Shown here: in pieces, positions 33,864 through 42,921 of the stretch | How positions within the stretch are numbered: position 1 is the stretch's first letter | Layout: the number at the start of each line of letters is the position of its first letter | Assembly: GCF_047228825.1 (NCBI RefSeq) | Contig: NZ_JBFEGN010000005.1 | Coordinates: forward strand, 1-64,000 | From: Siminovitchia sp047228825 | Lineage (GTDB): Bacteria > Bacillota > Bacilli > Bacillales > Bacillaceae_C | DNA: 64,000 nucleotides | Reading direction: 5' to 3' | Position numbers and translations under genes: made by a program | The notes under the pieces: generated by a model | What the model saw: only the letters and a program-made list of their open reading frames with translations | Databases searched by the model: none | What the model was told of the DNA's origin: nothing

Positions 33864-36203
33864 TTTGTTTTTTTTATGCAGAACATCATTTTCTGTAATA
33901 TCATATTGCAAAACAGTCTTAAAGGTTCCCTTGCTGGCGCGCCCAAATATAAAATGGACGGCACCTTGCCGGTCCGTACGGTAAACACGGACGCCGTTGT
34001 TCTCAAGAATGTCCAAAACTTCCGGATGCGGATGGCCGTACCGGTTGTTCAGCCCTGCGGAAATAACTGCGTATTGCGGCTGTACCTGTTCTATAAAAGA
34101 CTGCGTCGACGAGGTTCTGCTTCCATGATGGCTGACTTTGATGACATCCGCATGGAGAGTGGAATAAGCGGATAATAATTCCTCTTCTGCCTCTTTTTCA
34201 GCGTCCCCCATAAACAGCCATGTCATGCCGCCAAATCGTCCGTATAAAACGAGCGAGTCATTATTCCCTTCGTATTCCTCATCGAATGGAAAAATAAATT
34301 GGAATGTACCTGATTTATTTTTCCAGCCGAATCCAGCCTTTACTTCCCTTACAGCGATGTTTTTCTCCTTTGCCAGCCGGACTGTCTCCAGCATAAGCGG
34401 TTTTTCCCATGACCTTGGAGTAATGTATATTTTCCCGATTGACATTTTCCCGATGAGTTCCTTTGCGGCCCCAATATGGTCTGCATCGCTGTGGGTTAAA
34501 ATAAGCTTGTCAATCCGATTGATCCCATGGCTTTTTAACACCGGAAGCAAAATATCTGTTCCCACTTGAAATGTCTTTTTTCTTTTCTGCCATTCTTCCG
34601 TTGGAAAAAAAAGCTGGCCGCCGGTATCAATCAAGTACGTGCCCCGGTTATATGGAAGCCTTATCAATATGCTGTCCCCCTGTCCGACATCAATAAAAAC
34701 AACCTCCCCGTATGGTGAAAAACGGATGGCAAAACAATGGATGAAAAGGACCAAAACAATCGGCACAGCCGACAAGGCGGGATGGTATTTTCTTTCAGCC
34801 AGCAGAAAGTAAAGCAAAACACCGCCAGCCATCAAAATGACACCGATGATGGAAGGCTTCCCTGTCAATACGGTTGCAAACGGAAAAGAACCTGCCCAAA
34901 TGGCTGCACTTTCCGATACTGCCAACACTTTTTCCAATAAAAAAGCGGGATGCGCGGAAACAGGCGGAAGGATAAAGCTCAAGAAAAACAGCAAAAAAAC
35001 AGCGGGCAGAAGGAATAGTGTGTAAAAAGGGATAAAAACAAGATTGGCAAGCAAACTGATCACAGAAAACTCATGAAAGTGGAAAGAAAGAATAGGCAGG
35101 GAACTTAGCGTGGAAACCATCGAAATGTGAAGCGTCTGCCAAAAGGAAGGAAGATGCCGAAAAAGAGAAACCGATAAAATGATCCCAAAGCTGACGGCAT
35201 ATGAGAGCTGAAACCCAATATCGTAAACCAAATAAGGGTCAAACAATAAAAAAAGCAAAAAGCTGATTGAAAAAGCATCCAGCGTCGACAGCGGCAGCCG
35301 CCAGCTTTTGGCAGAAAAAATCAATAGTGCCATCAGCACAGCCCTCACAACAGGCGGGTTTCCGCCACTTAAAAAGCCGTATAACGGAAGCCAAATGTAC
35401 ATGACCCCATACACGGTTTCCCGGGTCCATCCTGCCCGAAGCAGCAAAAAAACGGAAGCGCCTGCAATCAAGCCTACGTGCAGGCCCGAAATGGCGAGCA
35501 AATGAATGACTCCGAGCCTTCTGTATCCTTCATTCGCCTCTTCAGAAATGGAGCTCCTATCTCCAAATATCAAGGCTTCTCCATATGCCGCAAGCCTTTC
35601 CGGGAAAATCGCATTGATCCGCTTAATCCCATCACTTCTCAAATTTTCCAGGAAATACAGTAATGAAAAAGAAGAAGGTTGACAATCAGCCAGCGGGATG
35701 CTGTCCGGCTCAAAAAGCCAGTGGATGTTTTTCCTCTTTAAAAATTGCTCATAATGAAAAGCATGCATGTTTCTCTTGGGCTGGGGCCGGCTGAGCGTAC
35801 CGCTTAAGTTGCAGGCTGTACCAGCCTGCAAAAGCTGTTGAAATTGATTTTTTTCCGCTTCGCTTTTAATCGTATAGGTTAGCATCAGTTTTTCCTGTTC
35901 AGGAGTTGTCGTGACGGCAGTCATTCGGTTGCCGTCGATTTGCGGGGGCTGCTTGAAGGTAACCGAAAGATGGACAGTGCCCGGGGAGGCGAAGTGTGTC
36001 ACATGAAGGGATTTTGCTTTTTCGGCTGCAAGAAAACAAAACAGAAAGGATCCCGCAGCAAAAATGAGAACATGGCGATTCCGGGTGAAAAAAATTCGGG
36101 CCGCAATCAAAGCGGTAATGATATAAACGAGAAAATGGTTTTCCAAAGCGAGCAAAATGCCGGCGAGCGCTGACATTGCGAAAAATATCCATTGACCAGC
36201 CAT
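33855..36203 (-). CDS. comEC: DNA internalisation protein ComEC
   Basis: Channel for uptake of single-stranded DNA across the membrane in competent cells. An N-terminal DUF4131 region with membrane helices is followed by the competence domain of many helices (about 210-480). A C-terminal metallo-beta-lactamase-like domain carries DVGQGDSILIRLP, HSDADHIGAAKEL and VSHHGSRTSS and may degrade the non-transported strand. 782 aa from the ATG at 36203 (GGGGAA upstream). Last gene of comEA-comEB-comEC. Confidence 0.95.
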   Translation of the reverse strand: MAGQWIFFAMSALAGILLALENHFLVYIITALIAARIFFTRNRHVLIFAAGSFLFCFLAAEKAKSLHVTHFASPGTVHLSVTFKQPPQIDGNRMTAVTTTPEQEKLMLTYTIKSEAEKNQFQQLLQAGTACNLSGTLSRPQPKRNMHAFHYEQFLKRKNIHWLFEPDSIPLADCQPSSFSLLYFLENLRSDGIKRINAIFPERLAAYGEALIFGDRSSISEEANEGYRRLGVIHLLAISGLHVGLIAGASVFLLLRAGWTRETVYGVMYIWLPLYGFLSGGNPPVVRAVLMALLIFSAKSWRLPLSTLDAFSISFLLFLLFDPYLVYDIGFQLSYAVSFGIILSVSLFRHLPSFWQTLHISMVSTLSSLPILSFHFHEFSVISLLANLVFIPFYTLFLLPAVFLLFFLSFILPPVSAHPAFLLEKVLAVSESAAIWAGSFPFATVLTGKPSIIGVILMAGGVLLYFLLAERKYHPALSAVPIVLVLFIHCFAIRFSPYGEVVFIDVGQGDSILIRLPYNRGTYLIDTGGQLFFPTEEWQKRKKTFQVGTDILLPVLKSHGINRIDKLILTHSDADHIGAAKELIGKMSIGKIYITPRSWEKPLMLETVRLAKEKNIAVREVKAGFGWKNKSGTFQFIFPFDEEYEGNNDSLVLYGRFGGMTWLFMGDAEKEAEEELLSAYSTLHADVIKVSHHGSRTSSTQSFIEQVQPQYAVISAGLNNRYGHPHPEVLDILENNGVRVYRTDRQGAVHFIFGRASKGTFKTVLQYDITENDVLHKKNKRE

Positions 36204-36241
36204 GAATTCCCCATTCCTTTTTGTTTTTGGGGGAGAAGCTG

Positions 36242-36712
36242 TCAAGCTTCCCCTTCGTCATTGGCAAATGCCAAAAAGATCTTTTTATTGAGGGGCACTT
36301 GTTCAACATGAACCCCTGCCTGTCCAAACAGTTCCACCGCGTAAGGATGGTTCCGATAATTTTCAGCGTAATAGACTGACTTGATACCAGCCTGGATAAT
36401 TGCTTTCGCACATTGAAGACATGGAAAATGTGTCACATATATTTCCGCACCTGCAGTGGCAACCCCAAACTTGGCACATTGGATAATAGCGTTCATTTCT
36501 GCATGGATTGTCCGGACACAGTGCCCGTCGATTACGTAACAGCCTTCGTCTATACAGTGGACACCTCCGGCAATCGAACCATTATAACCGCCGGCAATGA
36601 TGCGGTTATCGCGGACAATCGTGGCACCGACCGTGAGTCTTGTACAGGTGCTCCGATAAGACAATAAATGGCTTTGGGCCATAAAATATTGTTTCCAAGA
36701 AATTCTTTCCAT
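36242..36712 (-). CDS. comEB: ComE operon protein ComEB, deoxycytidylate deaminase family
   Basis: Zinc-dependent dCMP deaminase-like enzyme; in B. subtilis it helps place competence proteins at the cell pole. The catalytic HAE is in RTIHAEMNAII and the zinc cysteines in FPCLQC. A second conserved metal-site stretch is CTRLTVGATIVRD near residue 25. 156 aa, shorter than the 189 aa I recall for B. subtilis because the C-terminal tail is reduced. Placed between comEA and comEC as usual. Confidence 0.93.
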   Translation of the reverse strand: MERISWKQYFMAQSHLLSYRSTCTRLTVGATIVRDNRIIAGGYNGSIAGGVHCIDEGCYVIDGHCVRTIHAEMNAIIQCAKFGVATAGAEIYVTHFPCLQCAKAIIQAGIKSVYYAENYRNHPYAVELFGQAGVHVEQVPLNKKIFLAFANDEGEA

Positions 36713-36783
36713 CTTTTTCTCCCTTTCCCCTCATATCTTTCATGAATGATTTTCTTAAGTGTATCCGCACATCACCGGACAAG

Positions 36784-37410
36784 TCAACGGACCGTTATGG
36801 AATCCTGCAGCTTTTCAAACGTTTTTTCCCCAATTCCCGAAACATTTTTTAAATCTTCCTCTTGTTTAAAACCTCCCTGCTGTTCGCGATAATCCAAGAT
36901 GGCTTTCGCCTTGGCAGGCCCTATGCCTGGCAGCGTTTCCAACTGGGAGGCATCGGCTTTATTAATATTGACTTTGCCGCCCTCTTGCCCGCTGGCAGCC
37001 TGGCTTCCTCCGCTCTGCTGGCCGGTTTGGGGATAATCCTCAGGCTTTTCCCCTTTTTCCGGAACATAAATGACCATTTCATCATGCACCTTTTGTGCAA
37101 AATTTAACTGCTTCTCATCCGCCTTATCGGTCAAGCCTCCGGCAAGAGTGATGGCATCAATCATGCGGTCCCCTTCTTCCACCCGATACAACCCCGGCGT
37201 TTTAACGGCCCCTTTTACATCCACATACATCGGCTCGTTTCCTTCTTCCGGCGCGGCCGATCCAGCATCCTGAACTTGTGGTTCTTCAAATAAAGGAATT
37301 TCGCTTTGGGCGACGGGTTCCTCTTTGGGCTTGCTGATGAATAGAAAAAGTCCGATGGCCATGGCAGCCCCTGCAATCAAAATGGTTTTATATTTTTCCA
37401 AAAAGAGCAA
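36784..37410 (-). CDS. comEA: Competence DNA receptor ComEA
   Basis: Membrane-anchored receptor that binds incoming double-stranded DNA. One N-terminal membrane helix (about 8-24), an acidic linker, a SLBB-like domain (about 60-120, MYVDVKGAVKTPGLYRV) and a flexible Gly/Gln/Ser linker precede a C-terminal helix-hairpin-helix DNA-binding domain (KVNINKADASQLETLPGIG). 208 aa. The start is a TTG at 37410 with AAAGGCGG 8 bases upstream. A possible ComK box lies just before it. Confidence 0.94.
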   Translation of the reverse strand: MLFLEKYKTILIAGAAMAIGLFLFISKPKEEPVAQSEIPLFEEPQVQDAGSAAPEEGNEPMYVDVKGAVKTPGLYRVEEGDRMIDAITLAGGLTDKADEKQLNFAQKVHDEMVIYVPEKGEKPEDYPQTGQQSGGSQAASGQEGGKVNINKADASQLETLPGIGPAKAKAILDYREQQGGFKQEEDLKNVSGIGEKTFEKLQDSITVR

Positions 37411-37431
37411 CTTATTTACCGCCTTTCTCTA

Positions 37432-37444
37432 AAAAGCATATTTT
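37432..37444. promoter_or_regulatory. Possible ComK AT-box between comEA and comER
   Basis: AAAA, five bases and TTTT match one ComK AT-box about 21 bases before the comEA start. ComK sites need two such boxes and I see no clear second one, so this is tentative. Confidence 0.3.
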
Positions 37445-37497
37445 TTTACGGTTGAGCATATAGTGTCAGGAATAGTAAATGTGAAGGGGGGAACAGC

Positions 37498-38319
37498 ATG
37501 AAGGTTGGCATCATAGGAACCGGCAATATGGGAACCATTCTTACAGAGGCCTTAATCAATGGCGGAGCGGTTTCTCCTTCAGAATTGATCATCACAAACA
37601 GGACAATCGGAAAAGCTTACAAGCTGCAAACCAGCTATGAAGAAATCACCGTGGCTCAAAGGCCGGATGAAGTAATAAACGAAGCGAAGCTAATCTTTAT
37701 TTGTGTAAAACCTCTTGATATTGTGAAAGTCATTCAGGAGAATCGGAAGTTTTTTACCGGGGAAAAGTGCCTCGTCTCGATCACGAGCCCGATTGAGGTG
37801 AAGTGGCTGGAAAAGTCCGTCGCATCTTCCTGTGCAAGAGTCATACCAAGCATTACAAACAGGGCACTGTCGGGCGTTTCGCTTTTAACCTTTGGAGAGG
37901 GATGCAAAGATCCGTGGCGGGTCATTTTGAAAGAAATGTTTTCGAAGGTGTCAGTCCCGGTGGAAATTGATGAAAGCATCGTTCGGGTTGCTTCGGATAT
38001 TGTCAGCTGCGGGCCTGCTTTTTATTGCTATTTAACAAGAAAGCTGATTGATGCAGCAGTCAAAGAGACAAATATTGATGAAAAAACGGCGACAATACTA
38101 TCTGAAAGCATGCTGGCCGGGCTGGGTGAATTGTTGAAAAAAGGTTATTATTCTTTGCCGGCTTTGCAGGAAAAAGTGTGTGTGAAGGGCGGAATCACCG
38201 GAGAAGGAATCGATGTGTTGCAGCGGGAAACCGGAGATATGTTTGAAAAGCTTTTCCGGGCAACCCATAAAAAATTCGCGGCAGAAGCGGATGTGATTGA
38301 GAAGGCATTTTTCTCTTAA
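37498..38319 (+). CDS. comER: Late competence protein ComER (ProC-like reductase family)
   Basis: Related to pyrroline-5-carboxylate reductase, with the Rossmann motif GIIGTGNMGTILTEALI at residues 4-20 and the C-terminal dimerisation region (LSESMLAGLGELLKKGY). In B. subtilis it lies divergent from comEA and is not needed for transformation; reported links are with sporulation and biofilm. 273 aa. The ATG follows GGGGGGAAC. Whether it is an active reductase is unknown. Confidence 0.9.
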   Translation: MKVGIIGTGNMGTILTEALINGGAVSPSELIITNRTIGKAYKLQTSYEEITVAQRPDEVINEAKLIFICVKPLDIVKVIQENRKFFTGEKCLVSITSPIEVKWLEKSVASSCARVIPSITNRALSGVSLLTFGEGCKDPWRVILKEMFSKVSVPVEIDESIVRVASDIVSCGPAFYCYLTRKLIDAAVKETNIDEKTATILSESMLAGLGELLKKGYYSLPALQEKVCVKGGITGEGIDVLQRETGDMFEKLFRATHKKFAAEADVIEKAFFS

Positions 38320-38375
38320 TGTATATTTTATATGCTTTTTAACATTCTGGCAATCCTTTCTTGCCATTGGGGAAG

Positions 38376-38401
38376 AATGCCGATCATATGCAATCGGCAT
38401 T
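38376..38401. terminator. Hairpin after comER, probable terminator
   Basis: AATGCCGAT and ATCGGCATT form a 9-bp stem with an 8-base loop between the convergent genes comER and yqeM. The tail is only moderately T-rich. Confidence 0.55.
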
Positions 38402-38411
38402 GCTTCTGCGT

Positions 38412-39158
38412 TTATTGTTTTCTGCATGTAAAAAAGATCCTTTTCGACGTTTCTACCGGGGGATCATCTGAAAAGTCGGCTGTTACCCGAAGAACATCGA
38501 ATCCGGCCGCTTCCAGCCAAGCCCTGTATTGTTCAATCGGATACGTCTGCTGATAATGCCACTCATCGATCCGGTCATATTGGCCTGTCTTATGATCCAA
38601 AACAAAAAAAGTGAGTTCATGTTCAATAGAATGGCGGGCTGTTCCGGGATAAGAATGCCAAATGTATGAAATATCCTTTTCATTGAATGTGAATGTCCTG
38701 TTCGAAAACCCGTGAAATATTTGGAACATGGAGTGGATATCGAACATGAAAAGCCCGCCATTTTCCAAATGGCTATGCACACGCCTGAATGTTTCGTTAA
38801 CCTGGTGTTCCGAACGCAAGTAGTTTAAGGAATCACAAAAAATGGTGATGAAATCAAAGGCAGGCAGGCCTTCCAACTTGCTCATGTCCTGCTGAAACAA
38901 AGGCAGTTGAACCCCTTTTTCGGCTGCCTTGGAGGCAGCCATAACCAACATGCTGTCGGACAGGTCAACGCCCGTAACCTGAAATCCATCCTTGATCAGC
39001 CTGATGGATAACTCCCCTGTACCACAGGCCAAATCGAGCAGCCGATTTCCGGAAACTTGAAACCGGCTTTTTTCTTTGTGGACATATTCAACCCATTTGT
39101 CATACGGAGCATCATTCATTAAACGGTCATAAATACAGGAAAATTGTTCATAGCTCAC
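38412..39158 (-). CDS. yqeM: SAM-dependent methyltransferase YqeM
   Basis: Class I methyltransferase with the SAM-binding motif LLDLACGTGELSIRL near residue 37 and the later CDSLNYL. Its substrate is unknown. 248 aa. The start is a GTG at 39158 that overlaps the rsfS stop as GTGA, with AAAGGA about 9 bases upstream, giving the family N-terminus SYEQFSCIYDRLMNDAPYD. Last gene of the yqeG-yqeM run. Confidence 0.88.
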   Translation of the reverse strand: MSYEQFSCIYDRLMNDAPYDKWVEYVHKEKSRFQVSGNRLLDLACGTGELSIRLIKDGFQVTGVDLSDSMLVMAASKAAEKGVQLPLFQQDMSKLEGLPAFDFITIFCDSLNYLRSEHQVNETFRRVHSHLENGGLFMFDIHSMFQIFHGFSNRTFTFNEKDISYIWHSYPGTARHSIEHELTFFVLDHKTGQYDRIDEWHYQQTYPIEQYRAWLEAAGFDVLRVTADFSDDPPVETSKRIFFTCRKQ

Positions 39159-39511
39159 GGAGAAATTTCCTTTTGAATGTTTTCCAATGGCGCGTCTCCC
39201 CAAAGCCGCTCCAAATTATAGTAATTTCTTTCATCCCTGTGGAAAACGTGGGCAATGACGTCACCCATATCTATAAGGACCCATCTGGCTTCGTCCATGC
39301 CTTCAATTCTTTTAATGTCCAAGCCCTTTTCTTCGACAGAGCGGACTACTTCCCTGGCGATGGCCTGCACCTGCTTTTCCGAGCTGCCATGACAAATGAG
39401 AAAATAATCGGCAATCAATGAAACGCCCTGCATATTCAAAACAACAATATCTTCCGCTTTTTTATTATCTGCTGCCATAAACGCAGCTTTCAATATTGAT
39501 TTTGCATCCAA
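39155..39511 (-). CDS. rsfS: Ribosomal silencing factor RsfS
   Basis: Binds ribosomal protein L14 and blocks subunit joining when nutrients are short. 118 aa of the DUF143 family, with ALNMQGVSL-type core (VVLNMQGVSLIADYFLICHG) and DMGDVIAHVFHRDERNYYNLERLW. The start is a TTG at 39511 downstream of AAGGAGG. Adjacent to yqeK and yqeM, as in most Firmicutes. Confidence 0.95.
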   Translation of the reverse strand: MDAKSILKAAFMAADNKKAEDIVVLNMQGVSLIADYFLICHGSSEKQVQAIAREVVRSVEEKGLDIKRIEGMDEARWVLIDMGDVIAHVFHRDERNYYNLERLWGDAPLENIQKEISP

Positions 39512-39529
39512 AATCGGAATTCCTCCTTT

Positions 39530-40084
39530 TTATTTTACCAAGTCGTTATAGGCCTCAAATGTATCCGGAAAAATTCGGGCTGATTTATCGATCAAAAATT
39601 TGATTGTGTTGCCAATGGCTTTTTTCAAAGCCAAATCGAGATCCGTTTTGGCAAGATCCCTGACTTCTTCCAATCCGGGAAACTGGCGCCCCGGCTCTAT
39701 ATAGTCAGCCAAATAAATGATCTTTTCCAATAATGACATGCCTGCCCTTCCGGTTGTGTGATAGCGGATGGCATTTCTCACGTCATCATCGCGAATGCCC
39801 AACTCCTCTTGAACGATGAACGCGGCCGCCGGCCCATGCCATAGCTCCGAATGGTAATCCAACAATCGTGAATCAAGTTTCTTTTCCACAATGATCGATT
39901 GTAATTCACTAACCGGCCGGTGCTTCTCATAATCGTGAAAAATGGCTGCGATCTCTGTTTTTTTCTCATCCGCACCATATTGTTTCGCCAAGTCCAGCGC
40001 GGTTTCAAGCACGCGGACCGTATGGTCAAACCTTGGGCCCGATATTCTTTTTTGAACGATTTGTAAAGCTTTTTCACGATCCAT
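39530..40084 (-). CDS. yqeK: HD-domain hydrolase YqeK (symmetrical Ap4A hydrolase)
   Basis: HD-superfamily metal enzyme; members hydrolyse diadenosine tetraphosphate to two ADP. Metal-binding residues are H21 (in RFDHTVRVLETA), H50-D51 (in FHDYEKH), then WHGPAAAFIVQEE and the C-terminal ADYIEPGR. 184 aa, normal. Overlaps the end of nadD by 11 bases. Confidence 0.93.
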   Translation of the reverse strand: MDREKALQIVQKRISGPRFDHTVRVLETALDLAKQYGADEKKTEIAAIFHDYEKHRPVSELQSIIVEKKLDSRLLDYHSELWHGPAAAFIVQEELGIRDDDVRNAIRYHTTGRAGMSLLEKIIYLADYIEPGRQFPGLEEVRDLAKTDLDLALKKAIGNTIKFLIDKSARIFPDTFEAYNDLVK

Positions 40085-40646
40085 ACAACCGATTCCCCTC
40101 CATATAACGAATCACCTTGTCAGGCAATAAATATTTTACCGATTTTCCTGTCTTTATCCGGTTTCGAATCAAGGAGGAAGATATGTCTACCTGCGGAACT
40201 TTGACATATTGAATTGGGTACGGTGTTGCCAGCCGGAAATGGGGGCGGTTCGTACCAACGAATCGAACAAATTTTACGAGTTCATCAATTTTATGCCAGT
40301 TCGGCAAGTACTCCACCATGTCCGCACCGATAATAAAATAAAAATCAACGTCCGGATTTTTTTCTTTTAATTCATTCATCGTGTCATACGTATATGAACG
40401 TCCCTGACGTTCCAATTCAATTGTTTCCAATGAGAACTTCGGGTGGTCTTCAATGGCAAGTTCCAGCATTTTTAAACGGTCCGACGCATTCGTTCCTGTA
40501 TTTCTTGTTTTGTGGGGAGGCTCCTGATTTGGCATGAATTTTACTTCATCCAGCCCCAATTGATCAAGCACTTCATTGGCTATGATTAAATGCCCGAGAT
40601 GAGGCGGATCAAATGTCCCTCCCAAAATCCCGACTTTTCTTTTCAT
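40074..40646 (-). CDS. nadD: Nicotinate-nucleotide adenylyltransferase
   Basis: Makes deamido-NAD from nicotinate mononucleotide and ATP, a required step in NAD synthesis. The HxGH nucleotidyltransferase motif is at 16-19 in GGTFDPPHLGHL, and the second ATP motif is SSSLIRNRI near residue 150. 190 aa, normal. AAAGGGTGAC precedes the ATG at 40646. Confidence 0.97.
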   Translation of the reverse strand: MKRKVGILGGTFDPPHLGHLIIANEVLDQLGLDEVKFMPNQEPPHKTRNTGTNASDRLKMLELAIEDHPKFSLETIELERQGRSYTYDTMNELKEKNPDVDFYFIIGADMVEYLPNWHKIDELVKFVRFVGTNRPHFRLATPYPIQYVKVPQVDISSSLIRNRIKTGKSVKYLLPDKVIRYMEGNRLYGS

Positions 40647-40663
40647 GCTGTCACCCTTTACAG

Positions 40664-40957
40664 TTAACCTGGCAATTCTATCGTTTTGTTTTCCTTCGAT
40701 TTTTTATATAAGATGATGATTTTTCCGATCAATTGGACAAGTTCAGCACCGGTGCTTTCGATAATGGCGGCTGCCACCGTCTCCCTGTTTTCTTCACAGT
40801 TTTGCAGAACACTGATTTTGATCAGCTCACGGGCTTCCAATGCTTCGTTAATCTGTTTGATCATATTCAAATTCACACCGCCTTTTCCAACCTGAAATAT
40901 AGGGTGGAGATGGTGTGCCTTTGATCGTAAAAAACGTTTTTGTTTTCCTGTTAACAT
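40664..40957 (-). CDS. yhbY: Ribosome assembly RNA-binding protein YhbY (YqeI)
   Basis: Small CRM-domain protein associated with pre-50S particles. 97 aa starting MLTGKQKRFLRSKAHHLHP, with the GxxG RNA-binding loop in FQVGKGGVN and a conserved ARELIKISVLQN. Ends 1 base before the aroE side of the next intergenic join, in a tightly packed operon. Confidence 0.94.
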   Translation of the reverse strand: MLTGKQKRFLRSKAHHLHPIFQVGKGGVNLNMIKQINEALEARELIKISVLQNCEENRETVAAAIIESTGAELVQLIGKIIILYKKSKENKTIELPG

Positions 40958-40958
40958 A

Positions 40959-41792
40959 TTATCCTCCCATATGTGCTTTCACAACCTCGGCCATCCGGCC
41001 TGCATCGGGTGTGATGCCTGTCCATTTTTCAAACGCGAGCACACCTTGATGGACGAGCATCCCAACCCCGTTTTGCGTTTTTGCCCCTTTACGGGCTGCC
41101 TGCTTTAAAAATGCCGTTCGTCCAGGGTTATAAATAATATCGGATACAAAGGCACCGGCCGTCAACTTGTCGAGCGAAACGGGGCTTTTGCCCTCGGTTG
41201 AAGCCATTCCGATCGATGTCGTCTGGATGACTAAAGAATAGTTCCCCATTTCCTTTTCGGCTGCTTCAAGGGTCAGCGCGCGGGAACTGGCCTCATATGG
41301 GCTGGATTTAATTATTTTTTTCGCCTTTTCAATGGTCCTGTTGCATATGTCGATATGTTTGACGCCGGCCGAAAGCAGCGAAAAGTAAATGGCCTGTGCC
41401 GCTCCTCCGGCTCCGATGATAAGGGCCGGTTCGTCTGCCAAATCTTCTTTCCAGTCCATTTGCAGCGCCCTTACAAATCCCAAGCCGTCCGTGTTATGCC
41501 CGACAAATTTGTCATCCTGCCGTACAACCGTATTGACAGCCCCTATTTTTTGCGCAAGCGGGTCTATTTCATCAAGAAGCGGGATGACAGCCACTTTATG
41601 GGGTACCGTTACGTTGAATCCTTGGACGCCTATCACTTTCATTCCCTCGATCCCGGAAGGCAAATCCTTTTTAGCAATCCGAAAAGGGTGATAATAAGCG
41701 GCGATTCCCAATTTCTCAAATTCTTGATTGTGCATTTGCGGTGATAATGATTGACTGACCGGATCCCCGATAATTCCATATAATTTCTTCAC
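40959..41792 (-). CDS. aroE: Shikimate dehydrogenase
   Basis: NADPH-dependent reduction of 3-dehydroshikimate to shikimate in aromatic amino-acid synthesis. The substrate-binding SQSLSPQMHN is near residue 14, the catalytic lysine and NVTVPHK follow near 65, and the NADP motif GAGGAAQAIYF is near 130. 277 aa. The start is a GTG at 41792, 7 bases after GGAAGGG; the frame upstream of it (to 41846) overlaps yqeH and is not used. Confidence 0.95.
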   Translation of the reverse strand: MKKLYGIIGDPVSQSLSPQMHNQEFEKLGIAAYYHPFRIAKKDLPSGIEGMKVIGVQGFNVTVPHKVAVIPLLDEIDPLAQKIGAVNTVVRQDDKFVGHNTDGLGFVRALQMDWKEDLADEPALIIGAGGAAQAIYFSLLSAGVKHIDICNRTIEKAKKIIKSSPYEASSRALTLEAAEKEMGNYSLVIQTTSIGMASTEGKSPVSLDKLTAGAFVSDIIYNPGRTAFLKQAARKGAKTQNGVGMLVHQGVLAFEKWTGITPDAGRMAEVVKAHMGG

Positions 41793-41814
41793 AGTCCAAC
41801 CCTTCCTCTCCCGA

Positions 41815-42921
41815 TTAAATGAGTGATTTACGAAGCATGACGCCAACGCCTTTCGGAGCGTATGCCGCTACAACCGCGCCTTCGTTGACAGTTACCCAGC
41901 CAAGGCCCGAAAACACGATATCCATTTTTTCTTTTTTAATCTTGAATTCGTGGCGGACTAGTTCCGGAAATGTTTCAAGGCTTTTCTTGCCCGGAGGCTG
42001 CAGCAGCTCTCCGGCATGGGCCTTATACAATTCATCCGCTTTTTCAAGTTTTGTGCGGTGGATATCCAAGCTGTTCGCCAAATAACAGACAAGCGGTCTC
42101 CGTCCGCCCTTTACATAATCAAGGCGGGCAAGCCCGCCGAAAAAAAGGGTCTGTCTCTCGTTCAATTGATAGACCCGCGGCTTGATTTCTTTTTTTGGCG
42201 TAATGGCCTTCAAATCTTCTTTCCCGATAAAATGGGCCATTTGATGATCATTGATGATGCCCGGGGTATCGACGAGATGTTTGCCGTCCTCCAGCGGAAT
42301 ATTGATCATGTCCAATGTAGTGCCGGGAACCGGAGAAGTGGTAATCACATTTTCTTCCCCGGCAGTTTCCTTGATGATGCGGTTGATAAAAGTCGATTTC
42401 CCTACATTGGTGCATCCGACAACATATACATCCTTCCCATTCCGGAATTTTTCGATCTGTTCCATGGCTTCCCTGATTTGAAATCCTTTTGCCGAACTGA
42501 CGAGCAGTACATCGATGGGATTGAGCCCCATTTCCTTCGCTTCTTTCTTCAGCCATAATGCGAGTTTTGATTTGTTCGTCGATTTCGGCAGCAAATCCAC
42601 TTTATTTCCAATCAGCATGATCGGGTTATTTCCGATAAATCGCTGCAAGCCGGGAAGCCAGCTTCCATTTACATCAAAAATGTCTATCATGTTTACAATT
42701 AAGCTGTCCGTTCTCCCAAGCTCGTTCAATATGTGCAGAAAATCATCGTCATTCAGGGAAACGTCCTGCACCTCGTTATAATGTCTTAACCTGAAACATC
42801 TTTGGCAGATGATTTCTTCCTTTTCCAATGCGGAAGGGGGCGTATAACCCACTTTTCCGGGTTCCGCAGTTTGAATTGCTGCTCCGCAGCCTACGCAATG
42901 CATGTCACTGCCGTGATTCAC
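41815..42921 (-). CDS. yqeH: Ribosome biogenesis GTPase YqeH
   Basis: Circularly permuted GTPase needed for 30S assembly. An N-terminal zinc finger (C9, C12, C39, C42) is followed by G4 NKVD (106-109), G5-like SSAKG, and only then G1 GCTNVGKS (about 169-176) and the G3 DTPG. 368 aa. The GTG at 42921 is the best start: GGGAGG lies 7 bases upstream and it overlaps the yqeG stop; an ATG at 42936 is an alternative. Confidence 0.95.
   Translation of the reverse strand: MNHGSDMHCVGCGAAIQTAEPGKVGYTPPSALEKEEIICQRCFRLRHYNEVQDVSLNDDDFLHILNELGRTDSLIVNMIDIFDVNGSWLPGLQRFIGNNPIMLIGNKVDLLPKSTNKSKLALWLKKEAKEMGLNPIDVLLVSSAKGFQIREAMEQIEKFRNGKDVYVVGCTNVGKSTFINRIIKETAGEENVITTSPVPGTTLDMINIPLEDGKHLVDTPGIINDHQMAHFIGKEDLKAITPKKEIKPRVYQLNERQTLFFGGLARLDYVKGGRRPLVCYLANSLDIHRTKLEKADELYKAHAGELLQPPGKKSLETFPELVRHEFKIKKEKMDIVFSGLGWVTVNEGAVVAAYAPKGVGVMLRKSLI

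Noticed and set aside
37432..37444. Full ComK K-box for comEA
   Set aside because: Only one AT-box is clear; the second at the expected spacing is missing, so it is listed only as a tentative half-site.
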